The notes below the pieces were generated by a model. The model did no database searches and was not told the origin of the DNA. It worked only from the letters and a program-made list of their open reading frames with translations. Position numbers and translations under genes: made by a program. This document shows positions 15,208 to 24,416 of a stretch of 37,295 nt of DNA, in pieces (position 1 is the first letter of the stretch; each line of letters begins with the position of its first letter). Origin of the DNA: Candidatus Bathyarchaeota archaeon (GTDB lineage Archaea > Thermoproteota > Bathyarchaeia > TCS64); assembly GCA_026014815.1 (NCBI GenBank), contig JAOZHP010000080.1:1-37295 (forward strand). Direction: 5' to 3'.

Positions 15208-15531
15208 ATGGAGGTGTTCAAATTGGCAGAAAAGAACGTATGGCAGATTTTCATGAATGAGACACCGGGCATAGCCAAGGCGTGGATGAACATGGCCAAC
15301 GAGGTAAACATAGACGGCGTCCTCGACCCCAAGACAGTGATCCTCATAAGGTTAGGCGTCTACAGCGCTACACGGGACCCTGTGGCGTTACGCCACTTTA
15401 TTGGCGAGGCATTCAAGGCAGGTATCACCAAGAAGGAGATACAGTCCGCCGCCATGATGGCTTGGAGCACAGGCGTCACTGTGTCTGAGCTCGCGATACC
15501 CCTCATCCAGGAAGTAGAAGAAAGCCTCTAA
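15208..15531 (+). CDS. Carboxymuconolactone decarboxylase-like protein without the CxxC
   Basis: A 107-aa AhpD/CMD-fold protein. KTVILIRLGVYSATRDPVAL followed by RHFIGEAFKAGITKKEIQSA has the exact CMD spacing, but the place of the redox Cys-x-x-Cys is taken by S/R/D residues; only the following His is kept. It therefore cannot be a disulfide-type peroxidase partner and may act like the Cys-less decarboxylase branch or be a scaffold. CTTTTAAC at 15183-15190 is a TATA-like box close to the start. Its TAA interlocks with the TAG of the convergent DUF123 gene (CTAA at 15528-15531). Confidence 0.75.
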   Translation: MEVFKLAEKNVWQIFMNETPGIAKAWMNMANEVNIDGVLDPKTVILIRLGVYSATRDPVALRHFIGEAFKAGITKKEIQSAAMMAWSTGVTVSELAIPLIQEVEESL

Positions 15532-15938
15532 GGGTACTTCCTCAAACCCATTTTTTCTAGGAACCTGAACTCTTCTACCTTGAAGAGATGGCTATTGCAT
15601 TTACAGTCACTGCACCCGAAACGTGGAACCGGCTCACCGTGCATTGAGACCTTATCTGCTAGGGTACATTCCATTCGTTCGCCGTTGCTTGTAGCGTAGA
15701 TGGCCTCGATGCTCACTGATGGCTCTCTGAGAAGATAGTCCACGTGCCAATGGGTGACGTCATGTTCGCCTTTGCTGGTCTTCATATGTCTCTCGATTCG
15801 AGGAATTAGGCTGTTGGGGGCTGATCCCACGTAGATGTAACGGCCTTCAGGGAACGCGATATCTCTTAGGGCGCCAACTTTAATGATTTGTTCATCTGCA
15901 ACATTGATGCAGAGGCAGTAGGTTCCCTTAGATACCAT
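15528..15938 (-). CDS. DUF123 / GIY-YIG-like nuclease-domain protein
   Basis: A 136-aa DUF123 protein. GTYCLCINV starts the first strand and RYIYVGSAPNSLIPRIERHM carries the GIY-YIG-like second motif with the conserved Arg. HWHVDYLL comes next, then a Cys-bearing C-terminal GCSDCKCNSHLF. DUF123 is found alone or fused to endonuclease III-type proteins in archaea and some bacteria and is presumed to act on DNA. It is complete. The C-terminal Cys cluster (C-x2-C-x-C) might hold a metal. Confidence 0.8.
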   Translation of the reverse strand: MVSKGTYCLCINVADEQIIKVGALRDIAFPEGRYIYVGSAPNSLIPRIERHMKTSKGEHDVTHWHVDYLLREPSVSIEAIYATSNGERMECTLADKVSMHGEPVPRFGCSDCKCNSHLFKVEEFRFLEKMGLRKYP

Positions 15939-16085
15939 GCCTTAACTCGATGACTTGGTGTTTTTAGGTGTTGACATAGTCAGGATAACTTGTTTTATCT
16001 TCCTCACCATAACGTCCAGTACCTGCACTCGGATATCCAGAGGTACAGGGATAAACTGAGATAGAAAAGAGAGGAAGCAGAGTGG

Positions 16086-18008
16086 CTACTCTTTAAGGTA
16101 CTTGTCCCACCAGTCAAGCATCAACTGTAACCTTTTCTTTCTTATGCTTGGCCTAGCGGTGGACCTGAAACTGTGCTGACCCTCCATGAACATGGCCAGC
16201 TGTGTCTCCTTGCCAAGGTACTTCAGGGCAGTGAAGAACTCGATGCTTTGATCGATCCAGCATCTGTAGTCGTTCCAGCTATGAATGAATAGCACAGGAG
16301 TGGCCACGTCGCCAGCGTAGGTGATGGGGCTCTTCTCAATGTACGCGTCAAGGTTGCTCCAAGGGCTCCCACCGACCTGTTCCGTCGCGAAGTGGAACCC
16401 GATATCACTGGTCCCGAAGAACGCGATCCAGTTGCTGATGCTGTTCTGGCTTATGGCTGTCTTGAACATATCCGTGTGAGTGATAGCCCAGTTGGTCATG
16501 TACCCGCCGTAGCTGAGGCCTGTGACGCCTAGACGTTTCTTGTCTATCCACTTGAACTCTTTTAGCGCCACTTCCACGCCCTTTTTCAGGTCCTCATAGT
16601 CCCAGACGGCGTACTCGCCGCGGATGTCACCGAACTTTTGGTCATATCCATCGCTTCCACGGATGTTGATGTAGATGACGCCATACCCGTTCGACGCGTA
16701 GAGTTGGTGCTCAAACATCATGCTGTCACCGAACTTGCTGCGGGGACCTCCGTGAATATCTAGGATGGCTGGGTAAGATTTTCCTTTCTTCCATCCAACT
16801 GGTTTCAGTACCCAACCCTCCACGGTTGTGTCGTCCTTCTGTGTGAATTCAAAGCGGGATGCCTTGCTTAGCGCCACATTGGCGATTAGGTGGTCATTGA
16901 ACTTTGTGACGCATATATCCTTGTCTTCAGTTACCCATACCTCGGCGGGCTTCGCTGTGTTGACTCTGGTGTACGCCACTATGCCCTTACTGACGCTGAA
17001 CTCCTCGATGCTGTAGTCACCTGTGACCACGGCGTCTATGTGCTCCTGCTCGACGTGGACGCGGTGTATACCAAAGTTACCGCCATCAGACACAGGGAAA
17101 TAGATCTCGTTGCCCTCCCATACTGGGACAGCCATCCCTGTGTATGGGCTCCTGAGATCATAGTAGTGGCGCCGGCTACAACCCCTGTCTAGGCTCTCTG
17201 TGAGGTTCTTGACTTCACTTCCCTGAGCCGAGACCACGTGAACTCCCCAATGAGTTGGATACCCGTGGCTTCCGTCATGTCCAAGTAACGCTATCATATC
17301 ATCGTTGGGGCTCCAGCAAAGCGCTTGGATGCTGTAGCCGCAGAGGACGCGTTCACTCTTACCTGACCCGGTGTCGTAGACGTAGAGATCTGACTCCATG
17401 GGCTTGAGTGGGTTCCCTGGCTTGGCGTAAGCTATCTTGCTTCCTTGGTTCCCCGGCGCGTAGCACTGGATGCTCTCGTCGCTTGAGGTAAGCTGTGTGA
17501 CTATACCGCTGAGTACGTCGACTACGTGCAGTTGCTTGGTCTTGAAGTAAGTCCAGCCTTCGGCGTTGAACCAGATGGGGATCTTGTCGATGACCCTGAC
17601 CTCCGGGTCCTCCTCACCGATGCTCGACACGAAATAGACCTTTGTTCCGTACCTGTTCCATGTGGGCTGTGATACGCCTCCCTCGACCCTGCATAGCAGC
17701 CTCGGTTCTCCACCCCACACCTGTGTGACCCAGAGACCTGTGCCCTTCTCATCTTTCTTCATGTCTCTGCGGCTTGTGAACAGGATCTGCTGCCCGTTAG
17801 GACTCCACCGTGGATTAGCGGGGTTACCGCCGCTGTAGAACCTGATGGGGTACCCGTTCCCGCTGTCGATTACCCAAATAGTAGTTTGGTACTCATCGCT
17901 CTGTGGTTTGGCTACGACGAACGCGAGTTTCGATGAGTCAGGTGACAGCCTTGGGCTTGATATCATGTTGAACTTGGTGAGGTCATCCAGTTCCAGCTTT
18001 CTAGCCAT
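16086..18008 (-). CDS. S9-family (acylaminoacyl) peptidase
   Basis: A 640-aa prolyl-oligopeptidase-family enzyme. Residues about 1-380 form a WD/beta-propeller (repeated strands such as NPRWSPNGQQILF and ALCWSPNDDMIALLG). The C-terminal hydrolase carries G-L-S499-Y-G-G, D580 in HSWNDYRC and H612 in GQHSF. No signal peptide, so cytoplasmic. It cleaves short or N-acylated peptides. It is followed in the same direction upstream by the M20 peptidase and the guanidino hydrolase genes, suggesting a peptide/amino-acid breakdown block. A plain ATG start. Confidence 0.92.
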   Translation of the reverse strand: MARKLELDDLTKFNMISSPRLSPDSSKLAFVVAKPQSDEYQTTIWVIDSGNGYPIRFYSGGNPANPRWSPNGQQILFTSRRDMKKDEKGTGLWVTQVWGGEPRLLCRVEGGVSQPTWNRYGTKVYFVSSIGEEDPEVRVIDKIPIWFNAEGWTYFKTKQLHVVDVLSGIVTQLTSSDESIQCYAPGNQGSKIAYAKPGNPLKPMESDLYVYDTGSGKSERVLCGYSIQALCWSPNDDMIALLGHDGSHGYPTHWGVHVVSAQGSEVKNLTESLDRGCSRRHYYDLRSPYTGMAVPVWEGNEIYFPVSDGGNFGIHRVHVEQEHIDAVVTGDYSIEEFSVSKGIVAYTRVNTAKPAEVWVTEDKDICVTKFNDHLIANVALSKASRFEFTQKDDTTVEGWVLKPVGWKKGKSYPAILDIHGGPRSKFGDSMMFEHQLYASNGYGVIYINIRGSDGYDQKFGDIRGEYAVWDYEDLKKGVEVALKEFKWIDKKRLGVTGLSYGGYMTNWAITHTDMFKTAISQNSISNWIAFFGTSDIGFHFATEQVGGSPWSNLDAYIEKSPITYAGDVATPVLFIHSWNDYRCWIDQSIEFFTALKYLGKETQLAMFMEGQHSFRSTARPSIRKKRLQLMLDWWDKYLKE

Positions 18009-18119
18009 TTAGTACGCCTTCCAATATTGATGATGTGCTTGAACACGTTATTAATGATAGGGATTAATGATCAATAACACTGTTCCAACAACTACTCAAA
18101 AGAAGAAAGAGATGGGTTG

Positions 18120-19373
18120 CTAGTACCCACAGAAGCGTAGAATAATCAAGGCGAGGGTCTTCACCGTCGTGACTAACTCATCCACCGGCACAAACTCGTT
18201 GGGTCGATGAGAATACCTCACATCACCTGGGCCGAAGAGCACAGTCGGCGTATCACCTACATTGACAAGATGCCGCATATCAGAGCCATAGGTCACTCCC
18301 TCGAAAACCGGGGCACTCCCTGTTGTATCCTTGAATGCGGATTCCACGGTCTTCACGATGGGGTCATCAACAGGTATATTGGCGGGCTTGAACTGACCTC
18401 CCCACCACTCCATATCTGGTCTATGCTCCTTGAGCCATGGATCAGCCTCGATCACTTCCTCAAGGGCATCCAAGAACTCTTGTTTAGCTGCCTCTATGTC
18501 CTCGCCCACAGCAACACCGTACCTTCCCTCCAGAAGGAGGCTCTCAGGTACAGTCGATGGCCAGTTACCGGACTCGACTTTCCCCATGTTCAATGGGATC
18601 GGGAGCTTGAAGTTGGAGTACAGTGGGTCATCAACACGTTCGTTCCTTGTCTTTTCAAGCTCCAGTAACGCGTTGAATATGGGTATGAATTTCTCCAAGG
18701 CGCTGACACCTTCCTCACGTACACACGCGTGAGCTGAGTGGCCATGGACCTTTATCTTGAAGCAGAGGGCTCCTGCTTGTGCCGGCGCTATCTTGAGTTC
18801 AGTAGGTTCCATGATGACTGCGCCGTCTGCCTGATATCCTCTGAGGACAGCTGCGAGGGCTCCTACTCCGCCGTCCTCCTCCCCAACGACGCTCTCGATG
18901 ATTAGCTTACCCTTGAGCTTCACACCTGCATCCTTGATGGCCTTCGCCGCGTAAAGCGCACAGGCTAAGCCTCCCTTCATGTCCGTTGAGCCTCTACCAT
19001 AGACCTTTCCAGAGTCGATGGTGCCTTCCCATGGAGGATGCTCCCAGTTTGCCTCGTCACCAGCATGTACGACGTCTATGTGCCCATTCAAGATGAGGCT
19101 CTTTCCTCCGGTGTATTCACCCATTATACCTACCACGCCGATGCCCTCGGTTCGATTGACCTCCATGCTAAAGTCAGGGTGTTCTCTCAGCTTCTCAAGG
19201 TCGAGAATCCACTTGTCCACCTTCATACCGAGACTTTTCATCTTGGCTGCGACGTTCGCTTGGGCCTCTGCCTCGTCGCCTGTGAGGCTCTTGATGGATA
19301 TTAGCTCGCATATGTACTCCAGCATACCGTCAACGTCGATGCTGTCCAACACCTGTTTCTCTACTTGGTTCAA
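18120..19373 (-). CDS. M20-family peptidase (ArgE/DapE-like)
   Basis: A 417-aa zinc amidohydrolase. H98 and D100 in NGHIDVVH, D131 in GRGSTDMKGG, E165/E166 in GEED (catalytic base and ligand), E189 in MEPTE, and the final His in SHRPNE are all present, with the lid domain between. ArgE, DapE and dipeptidases share this design; the substrate is not decided by sequence alone. It lies between the S9 peptidase and the DDAH-like gene on the same strand. Only 4 bases separate it from the latter, so those two are surely co-transcribed. Confidence 0.9.
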   Translation of the reverse strand: MNQVEKQVLDSIDVDGMLEYICELISIKSLTGDEAEAQANVAAKMKSLGMKVDKWILDLEKLREHPDFSMEVNRTEGIGVVGIMGEYTGGKSLILNGHIDVVHAGDEANWEHPPWEGTIDSGKVYGRGSTDMKGGLACALYAAKAIKDAGVKLKGKLIIESVVGEEDGGVGALAAVLRGYQADGAVIMEPTELKIAPAQAGALCFKIKVHGHSAHACVREEGVSALEKFIPIFNALLELEKTRNERVDDPLYSNFKLPIPLNMGKVESGNWPSTVPESLLLEGRYGVAVGEDIEAAKQEFLDALEEVIEADPWLKEHRPDMEWWGGQFKPANIPVDDPIVKTVESAFKDTTGSAPVFEGVTYGSDMRHLVNVGDTPTVLFGPGDVRYSHRPNEFVPVDELVTTVKTLALIILRFCGY

Positions 19374-19377
19374 TGGA

Positions 19378-20241
19378 TCATACCCTCAGTATTGGTCGTG
19401 TAAGGCAGGTGGGGCCTCCCTCCGTCTTTAGGCTTATCTCGACGCCCTTGTACGTGTGTACTTTGCACCCGGCGTCCTCAAGATTACTCTTAGTTACCGG
19501 TGTATTCTCCAGCATGAGGCAGTTTCTTGGTCCTAATGCTAGTACATTTGTGCCCATCTTGTTGAACTCCTCCTCTGAAACATCTATGAGGCCCACGCCT
19601 CTCTCCTTCAGCTCCTTCCAGAAAGGAACAGGTAGAAGAGATGAGTAGACAACCGCCAAATCATGATCTGCGAAACTTATGAGGCTCATGAGATGCAGGC
19701 ACGCCTCAGGGCCAAAGAAGTAAGGAAGATCGACTGGTATCACCTTAACGCCGATAGGTTCCAGAGCCTCCTTCATCTGATGGAGTCCCTCGACGTTGGT
19801 CCTGAATCCCTGCCCGAGGGCAAGAGTCTCCTCGTCGAGCCACAGGGTGTCACCTCCCTCCACGGTGGCTTCTCCGTGGATACTGTAGTGTGTGGGTATG
19901 CCTAGCTCGTTTAGTCTTCTCTCCATTGGTCCTTCCTCTCCCTTTCTGAATTTCTTGCCCATCTGGAAAATGATGGCACCCTCATCCGTGACGATGGCTG
20001 GGTCGTAAGTGAATACGCTGTCAGCGTGCTCCGGCTGCGGCTCAGGGTGGTACAGCACCTCGATGCCCTGTTTACTCATTATCTCGCAGAACGCGTCATG
20101 TTCTCTCTGGGACTCGGCTATGTCGAGGGGTCCTGTATAGTGCCATTTCTTGTAGTCTTCCACAGCGAACCCGGCGTCGGGTCGCTTCACGAGAACCCGT
20201 TTGAGGGTAGACACCATACTTTGACAGCCATATTTTTTCAT
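19378..20241 (-). CDS. DDAH/arginine deiminase-like guanidino hydrolase
   Basis: A 287-aa amidinotransferase-superfamily enzyme. Landmarks are HADSVFTYDP with D74, VEGGD with E128 and D131, CLHL with H183, and the nucleophile C279 in GGPTCLTRP. Length matches dimethylarginine dimethylaminohydrolase rather than the longer arginine deiminase. It would hydrolyse a guanidino compound to a citrulline-like product plus amine or ammonia. Immediate coupling with the M20 peptidase (ArgE/DapE-like) suggests successive steps on arginine-derived or N-acyl amino acids. Confidence 0.88.
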   Translation of the reverse strand: MKKYGCQSMVSTLKRVLVKRPDAGFAVEDYKKWHYTGPLDIAESQREHDAFCEIMSKQGIEVLYHPEPQPEHADSVFTYDPAIVTDEGAIIFQMGKKFRKGEEGPMERRLNELGIPTHYSIHGEATVEGGDTLWLDEETLALGQGFRTNVEGLHQMKEALEPIGVKVIPVDLPYFFGPEACLHLMSLISFADHDLAVVYSSLLPVPFWKELKERGVGLIDVSEEEFNKMGTNVLALGPRNCLMLENTPVTKSNLEDAGCKVHTYKGVEISLKTEGGPTCLTRPILRV

Positions 20242-20431
20242 GTGGTGACCTCTAAGGGATTACATTCCGTTTGGTGGGGATTTAATGTTTCACATCCAAG
20301 TGATACCCTCTTCACTGAATTCGTTTTCCTCGGGGGAAGCGGAAGTGTTCCTTGAGAGCCTTGGGAAGCTCCTCTAGGCTTGCAGGTTCCTCTAAACTTT
20401 ACTTTTTCTATTAAACCCGTCACCAGTCCAT

Positions 20432-20442
20432 CTTATATCTTG
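20432..20442 (+). promoter_or_regulatory. TATA-like box before purD
   Basis: CTTATATCTTG is centred about 36 bases before the purD ATG at 20473, in the 231-base gap after the divergent guanidino hydrolase gene. Nothing else is supported in that gap. Confidence 0.45.
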
Positions 20443-20472
20443 AAAAATGTAGATCGCTGCAAGTGAATCTGC

Positions 20473-21708
20473 ATGAAGGTTCTAGTGGTAGGTAACGGGG
20501 CACGTGAACACGCGATAACTAGGAAGCTAGCTGAGGAGGATATCGAGCTCACGGCGGCCATGTCTAGGCTCAACCCGGGGATAGCCGCCCTCTGCAAAAC
20601 CGTTGAGATCATTGACATCAACAACACGGAGAATTATGACAGGTTCAAGGGACACGATATGGCGTTCATAGGCCCCGAGGCACCCCTAGCGGAGGGAGTC
20701 GCAGACAAGCTCTGGAGCCTCGGCGTACCCGTCGTAGGACCAACGAAGCCATTGGCCAAGCTGGAGTGGAGCAAATCATACACTAGAGAGGTCCTTGATG
20801 AGCATGAAATAGAGGGAAACCCCGGTTTCAAGATATGCAGAAACATAGCGGACGTCAACAAGTTCCTTGAAAAGTACCCCGAGGTAGCAGTTAAGCCGGA
20901 TGTACTCACCGGAGGAAAAGGGGTGAAGGTCTCTGGTGACCACCTGCACAGCCAGCACGAGGTCAAGGACTACGCGGCAGAACGCATCAATGCAGACGGG
21001 TTAGTTGTCCTTGAGGAGAAGCTCATAGGCGAAGAGTTCACACTTCAGGCATTCACTGATGGCCACAGAGTCGAAGTGATGCCATTGGTGAGGGACTTTA
21101 AGCGTGCGTACGACGATGATAAGGGTCCCAACACGGGGAGCATGGGCAGCTACAGCTGTGAGGATCACGGTATGTCTGATCTCTCAAAGGAGGTCATAGC
21201 CAAGGGCACCAAGATAATGGAGGAGACCATCAAGGCGATGACCGAGACAGTGGGCAAGTTCAAGGGACCCATCTATGGTGGCTTCATGAACACGCCTAAC
21301 GATGTGTACCTCATCGAGTACAATTGCAGAATGGGTGACCCTGAGGCTATCAACGTACTCAGTCTCCTAGAGACGCCTCTCACCGAGATGGGTTACGGGA
21401 TGACGGAGGGCAACCTTCCTAAACCAGCGTTCATGAAGAAAGCCACTGTCTGCGTCTACCTTGTACCCGAAGGATACCCGACAAACCCGGTCAGAGACCA
21501 GCCTATAGAGATCGGTGAACCCGCTTCTGAGGTATATTACGCCTCGGTTTACGACGATAACGGCGTGATCAGAACGACGAGCAGCAGAGCAGTCGCATTA
21601 CTAGCCAAAGGTGACAACGTGCAGAAGGCCAGAAAAGCTGTCTACAAAGACGTTAACAAGGTCAAAGGCAGGCTCCATTACCGCACCGACATCGCTAAAC
21701 ACGCTTAG
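20473..21708 (+). CDS. purD: Phosphoribosylamine-glycine ligase
   Basis: A 411-aa GAR synthetase of the ATP-grasp fold, step two of purine synthesis: phosphoribosylamine + glycine + ATP. Seen: VVGNGAREHAI at the N-terminus, IGPEAPLAEGVADKL, the glycine-rich GGKGVKV, FKGPIYGGFM, and the metal-binding EYNCRMGDPEA. The length is within the archaeal range. Other pur genes are not adjacent. It is followed 47 bases later by the scpB-like gene. The stop is TAG. Confidence 0.95.
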   Translation: MKVLVVGNGAREHAITRKLAEEDIELTAAMSRLNPGIAALCKTVEIIDINNTENYDRFKGHDMAFIGPEAPLAEGVADKLWSLGVPVVGPTKPLAKLEWSKSYTREVLDEHEIEGNPGFKICRNIADVNKFLEKYPEVAVKPDVLTGGKGVKVSGDHLHSQHEVKDYAAERINADGLVVLEEKLIGEEFTLQAFTDGHRVEVMPLVRDFKRAYDDDKGPNTGSMGSYSCEDHGMSDLSKEVIAKGTKIMEETIKAMTETVGKFKGPIYGGFMNTPNDVYLIEYNCRMGDPEAINVLSLLETPLTEMGYGMTEGNLPKPAFMKKATVCVYLVPEGYPTNPVRDQPIEIGEPASEVYYASVYDDNGVIRTTSSRAVALLAKGDNVQKARKAVYKDVNKVKGRLHYRTDIAKHA

Positions 21709-21755
21709 CTATGGTTTATTAAGAAAAATAGGACAATAATGATGCGGGGACAACA

Positions 21756-22298
21756 CTGGTAAACCAGAATGAGAAGCTAGCTGAACTGGAGGCATTTCTA
21801 TACGCCGCAGGTAGACCCATCGGCCTCACAACAATAGTGACGCAGCTCAGACTCGACAACGAGCGAGAGGCGACCACACTGGTCAACCAGCTTGTGGAAG
21901 CTTACGAGGCAGATGCCACTGCACTTGAGGTGAAGAAGCTGACCCAGGACAAGGTGGTCCTTCAACTAAAATCAGACTTCATCAAGCCAGCTAGAAAGGT
22001 CAGCATCAAGCCACTCCTCTCAGCGGGACCGCTGCGTACCCTTAGCTACGTCGCGTATTATCAGCCCGTGGAGCAGAAGGAGGTTGCTCAGGCACGTGGA
22101 AGTCAGGCGTACAAGCATCTGAGGCAGCTTGAGGAGATGGGGTTGATCAAACGTGAGAAGGAGGGACGCACATCCATCGTTAGGACTACGCCTGACTTCG
22201 CTGACAACCTGGGCATCAGTCACGATAGGACAAGTATGAGGCGGCAGCTCCGCGGCATCTTCAGGAAGCTGGAACTGGACCAGATGGAAAAGAAATAG
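21756..22298 (+). CDS. scpB: Segregation and condensation protein B, start unclear
   Basis: ScpB, the winged-helix partner of the kleisin ScpA in SMC condensin. LEAFLYAAGRPIG opens wing one, and RTLSYVAYYQPVEQKEVA followed by RGSQAYKHLRQLEEMGLI and TTPDFAD form wing two. About 180 aa, ordinary for archaea. The frame is open from 21732 but has no ATG or TTG before LEAFLY; the only GTG (21837) would delete the first helix. ATGATG at 21739 lies one frame away. Adding one base to GGGG at 21746 would join them. 21756 (CTG) is a placeholder. ScpA is not in the window. Confidence 0.75.
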   Translation: MVNQNEKLAELEAFLYAAGRPIGLTTIVTQLRLDNEREATTLVNQLVEAYEADATALEVKKLTQDKVVLQLKSDFIKPARKVSIKPLLSAGPLRTLSYVAYYQPVEQKEVAQARGSQAYKHLRQLEEMGLIKREKEGRTSIVRTTPDFADNLGISHDRTSMRRQLRGIFRKLELDQMEKK

Positions 22299-22329
22299 AT
22301 TTTTCACTCCATCCGCAAATTATTAATCT

Positions 22330-23238
22330 ATGAAGAAAAGCTCGGTAGCCCCAATAATCGCGGTTGTCATCATCATTGCGGGAATCATAAGCTATCTTCA
22401 GTTCACTCCGAACCTACTGCCTCCTGAGTCGGAGCCTGAATTCCCATCAGCAGGCGACACCATCACGATAGCCGCATTCAACATTCAGGTTTTTGGGAGG
22501 ACGAAACGTGAGAAAACTGAGGTGATGGAGGTCCTCGCCGAGACTGTCAGGGAGTTCGATGTAGTGCTTGTGCAGGAGATAAGGGATAGCTCCGAGACAA
22601 CTGCGCCGATATTCCTTGAGGTTATCAACGGCATGGAGGGACCTGGTTATGCGTTTATCAGAAGCGAAAGGCTTGGAAGAACAACAAGCAAAGAGGCTTA
22701 CGCCTACTTTTACAACACCCAAACTGTCAGCTACCTCGACGACACGGCTCATGTGTGGGATGATATCGGGGACGTGTTTGAGCGGGAGCCCTACATCGTT
22801 AGCTTCATCGCCGGAGAGTTCGATTTCACTCTCGTAGGTATACATATCAAGCCCGATGATGCCGAGAACGAGATAGGAAACCTGACAATCGTTTTCGAAA
22901 CGTTGAAGGAATCACAGGAAGATCAGGATATTATTGCTCTCGGTGACTTCAACGCGGATGGCTCATACTTCGACGAGGACGCTATGGATAGTCCTCTGAG
23001 GGACCAAGTCTATTTCTGGACCGTGTCCAATGAGGTGGACACAATGACCAAGACAGACTGGACATACGACAGGATTGTGATGATGAACACGACGTACAAC
23101 AGCGAGTACATTCATGACAGCACCTCAGTGTACTACTTCAACGAGGTCTATGGGTTAACCCAGGAGCTTACAGAAGATGTCTCCGATCATTTCCCTGTCT
23201 TCGCTGAGTTCAGAGTCGATCTTCCTGACGACGACTAG
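22330..23238 (+). CDS. Membrane-anchored EEP (DNase I-like) hydrolase
   Basis: A 302-aa endonuclease/exonuclease/phosphatase-fold protein. Residues about 8-25 (VAPIIAVVIIIAGIISYL) form an anchor, so the enzyme faces outward. The catalytic run is IAAFNIQVFG (Asn), VLVQEIRD (Glu), LVGIHIKP (His), LGDFNADG (Asp/Asn) and the terminal SDHFPV (Asp-His). It could be an extracellular nuclease that scavenges DNA for carbon and phosphorus, or a phospholipase-type phosphodiesterase. It is close behind scpB and ahead of the C45 protein, all on one strand. Confidence 0.88.
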   Translation: MKKSSVAPIIAVVIIIAGIISYLQFTPNLLPPESEPEFPSAGDTITIAAFNIQVFGRTKREKTEVMEVLAETVREFDVVLVQEIRDSSETTAPIFLEVINGMEGPGYAFIRSERLGRTTSKEAYAYFYNTQTVSYLDDTAHVWDDIGDVFEREPYIVSFIAGEFDFTLVGIHIKPDDAENEIGNLTIVFETLKESQEDQDIIALGDFNADGSYFDEDAMDSPLRDQVYFWTVSNEVDTMTKTDWTYDRIVMMNTTYNSEYIHDSTSVYYFNEVYGLTQELTEDVSDHFPVFAEFRVDLPDDD

Positions 23239-23270
23239 ACCTTAAATCCCGTAAACATGATTTCATATCC

Positions 23271-24350
23271 ATGACCAGCCCCATCGTCAAGGTTCATGGC
23301 TCACCATACGAGTGCGGCGTACAGCATGGCCAACAGACCAAGGCACTCATCCAGAGAAACATCAACTACTACTTGGACTATTGGAGCAGAAACCTAGGCA
23401 TGAGCCTCGATGAAGTCTACACCAGAGCCCACACTATACTTGGACAGATCCGTAGATATGACGGTGATATCGCGTTGGAACTTGAAGGTGTCGCCGATGG
23501 GGCTAACATTGACAGCGAGCCAATAGTGGCCATCAATGGACGTTATGAGCTTGCATGGGCGAGCCCAGCGCAGCTTCGTGGTGGCTGCACCAGTATAGCT
23601 GCTCTCCCAAGCGCCACGAAGACGGGAACGACGCTGCTAGCGCAGAACTGGGATTACAGGCTCGGAGTCAAGGAAACCTGCATACTCCTTGATGTTACGC
23701 AGGAGGATAAGCCGAGGGTTGCTATGCACACGGAGGCTGGGATTATCGGTCATAAAGGCTTGAACTCTGAGGGCATTGGCGTGGTTCTTAACGCCCTCGT
23801 CTCTGACAAAGACCGGCTAGGCGACTCGGTTCCCTTCTTCACTGTCTGCAGAAAGATGCTTAACAGCAACAGCTTCACGGAAGCGGTGAAGGCTTTCCTG
23901 AAGGCTGATCGATGTGTCAGCTACAACGTAATGGTGGCTTCGGAAGGAGTTGTTGTGAACTTGGAGGCTCATCCTTCTGATGTCTCGGTTATTACACCTG
24001 AAGGTGGGATACTCGCGCACAGCAACCACTTCATCGGTGATCGCGCGTTGAACGTTAAGGACATGTATCTCCCTGACGACCCAAGCACCTTGCACAGGCA
24101 TCTAATAGCCAATGAAATGCTTAATCGAAAAGATCACAGCGTGGAGTCCTTCAAGGAGATTCTCCGGAACCACTTTGATTACCCTGAGAGCATCTGCTTT
24201 CACATCGACCCAGCTAAGATGCCGGATCATCAAGAGGAGACATTGTCATCGGTCGTCATGGATATCGAGGGGAAGGCGCTGTACTATACTGATGGCCCGC
24301 CGTGCTCGAACCCCTATCAAAGGTACCATGTCGTGGCTAATGGGTATTGA
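23271..24350 (+). CDS. C45-family acyltransferase/hydrolase (Ntn type)
   Basis: A 359-aa protein like acyl-CoA:6-aminopenicillanate acyltransferase (peptidase C45). RGGCTSIA carries the Gly-Cys pair where family members cut themselves, making C106 the N-terminal nucleophile. AQNWDYR follows, as in the family. Archaeal relatives probably hydrolyse or transfer acyl groups on amides rather than make penicillin. Only 32 bases separate it from the EEP gene, so co-transcription is likely. Confidence 0.88.
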   Translation: MTSPIVKVHGSPYECGVQHGQQTKALIQRNINYYLDYWSRNLGMSLDEVYTRAHTILGQIRRYDGDIALELEGVADGANIDSEPIVAINGRYELAWASPAQLRGGCTSIAALPSATKTGTTLLAQNWDYRLGVKETCILLDVTQEDKPRVAMHTEAGIIGHKGLNSEGIGVVLNALVSDKDRLGDSVPFFTVCRKMLNSNSFTEAVKAFLKADRCVSYNVMVASEGVVVNLEAHPSDVSVITPEGGILAHSNHFIGDRALNVKDMYLPDDPSTLHRHLIANEMLNRKDHSVESFKEILRNHFDYPESICFHIDPAKMPDHQEETLSSVVMDIEGKALYYTDGPPCSNPYQRYHVVANGY

Positions 24351-24416
24351 TCCCCGTCTTTTCCGGTAATCGCAACGTTTTATAACCGCCAAAAAAGAAT
24401 GGGGTTTTGATAACTG

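Noticed and set aside
20238-20423. 61-aa minus-strand frame upstream of the guanidino hydrolase
   Set aside because: Low-quality composition, no start signal, and it covers a promoter gap.
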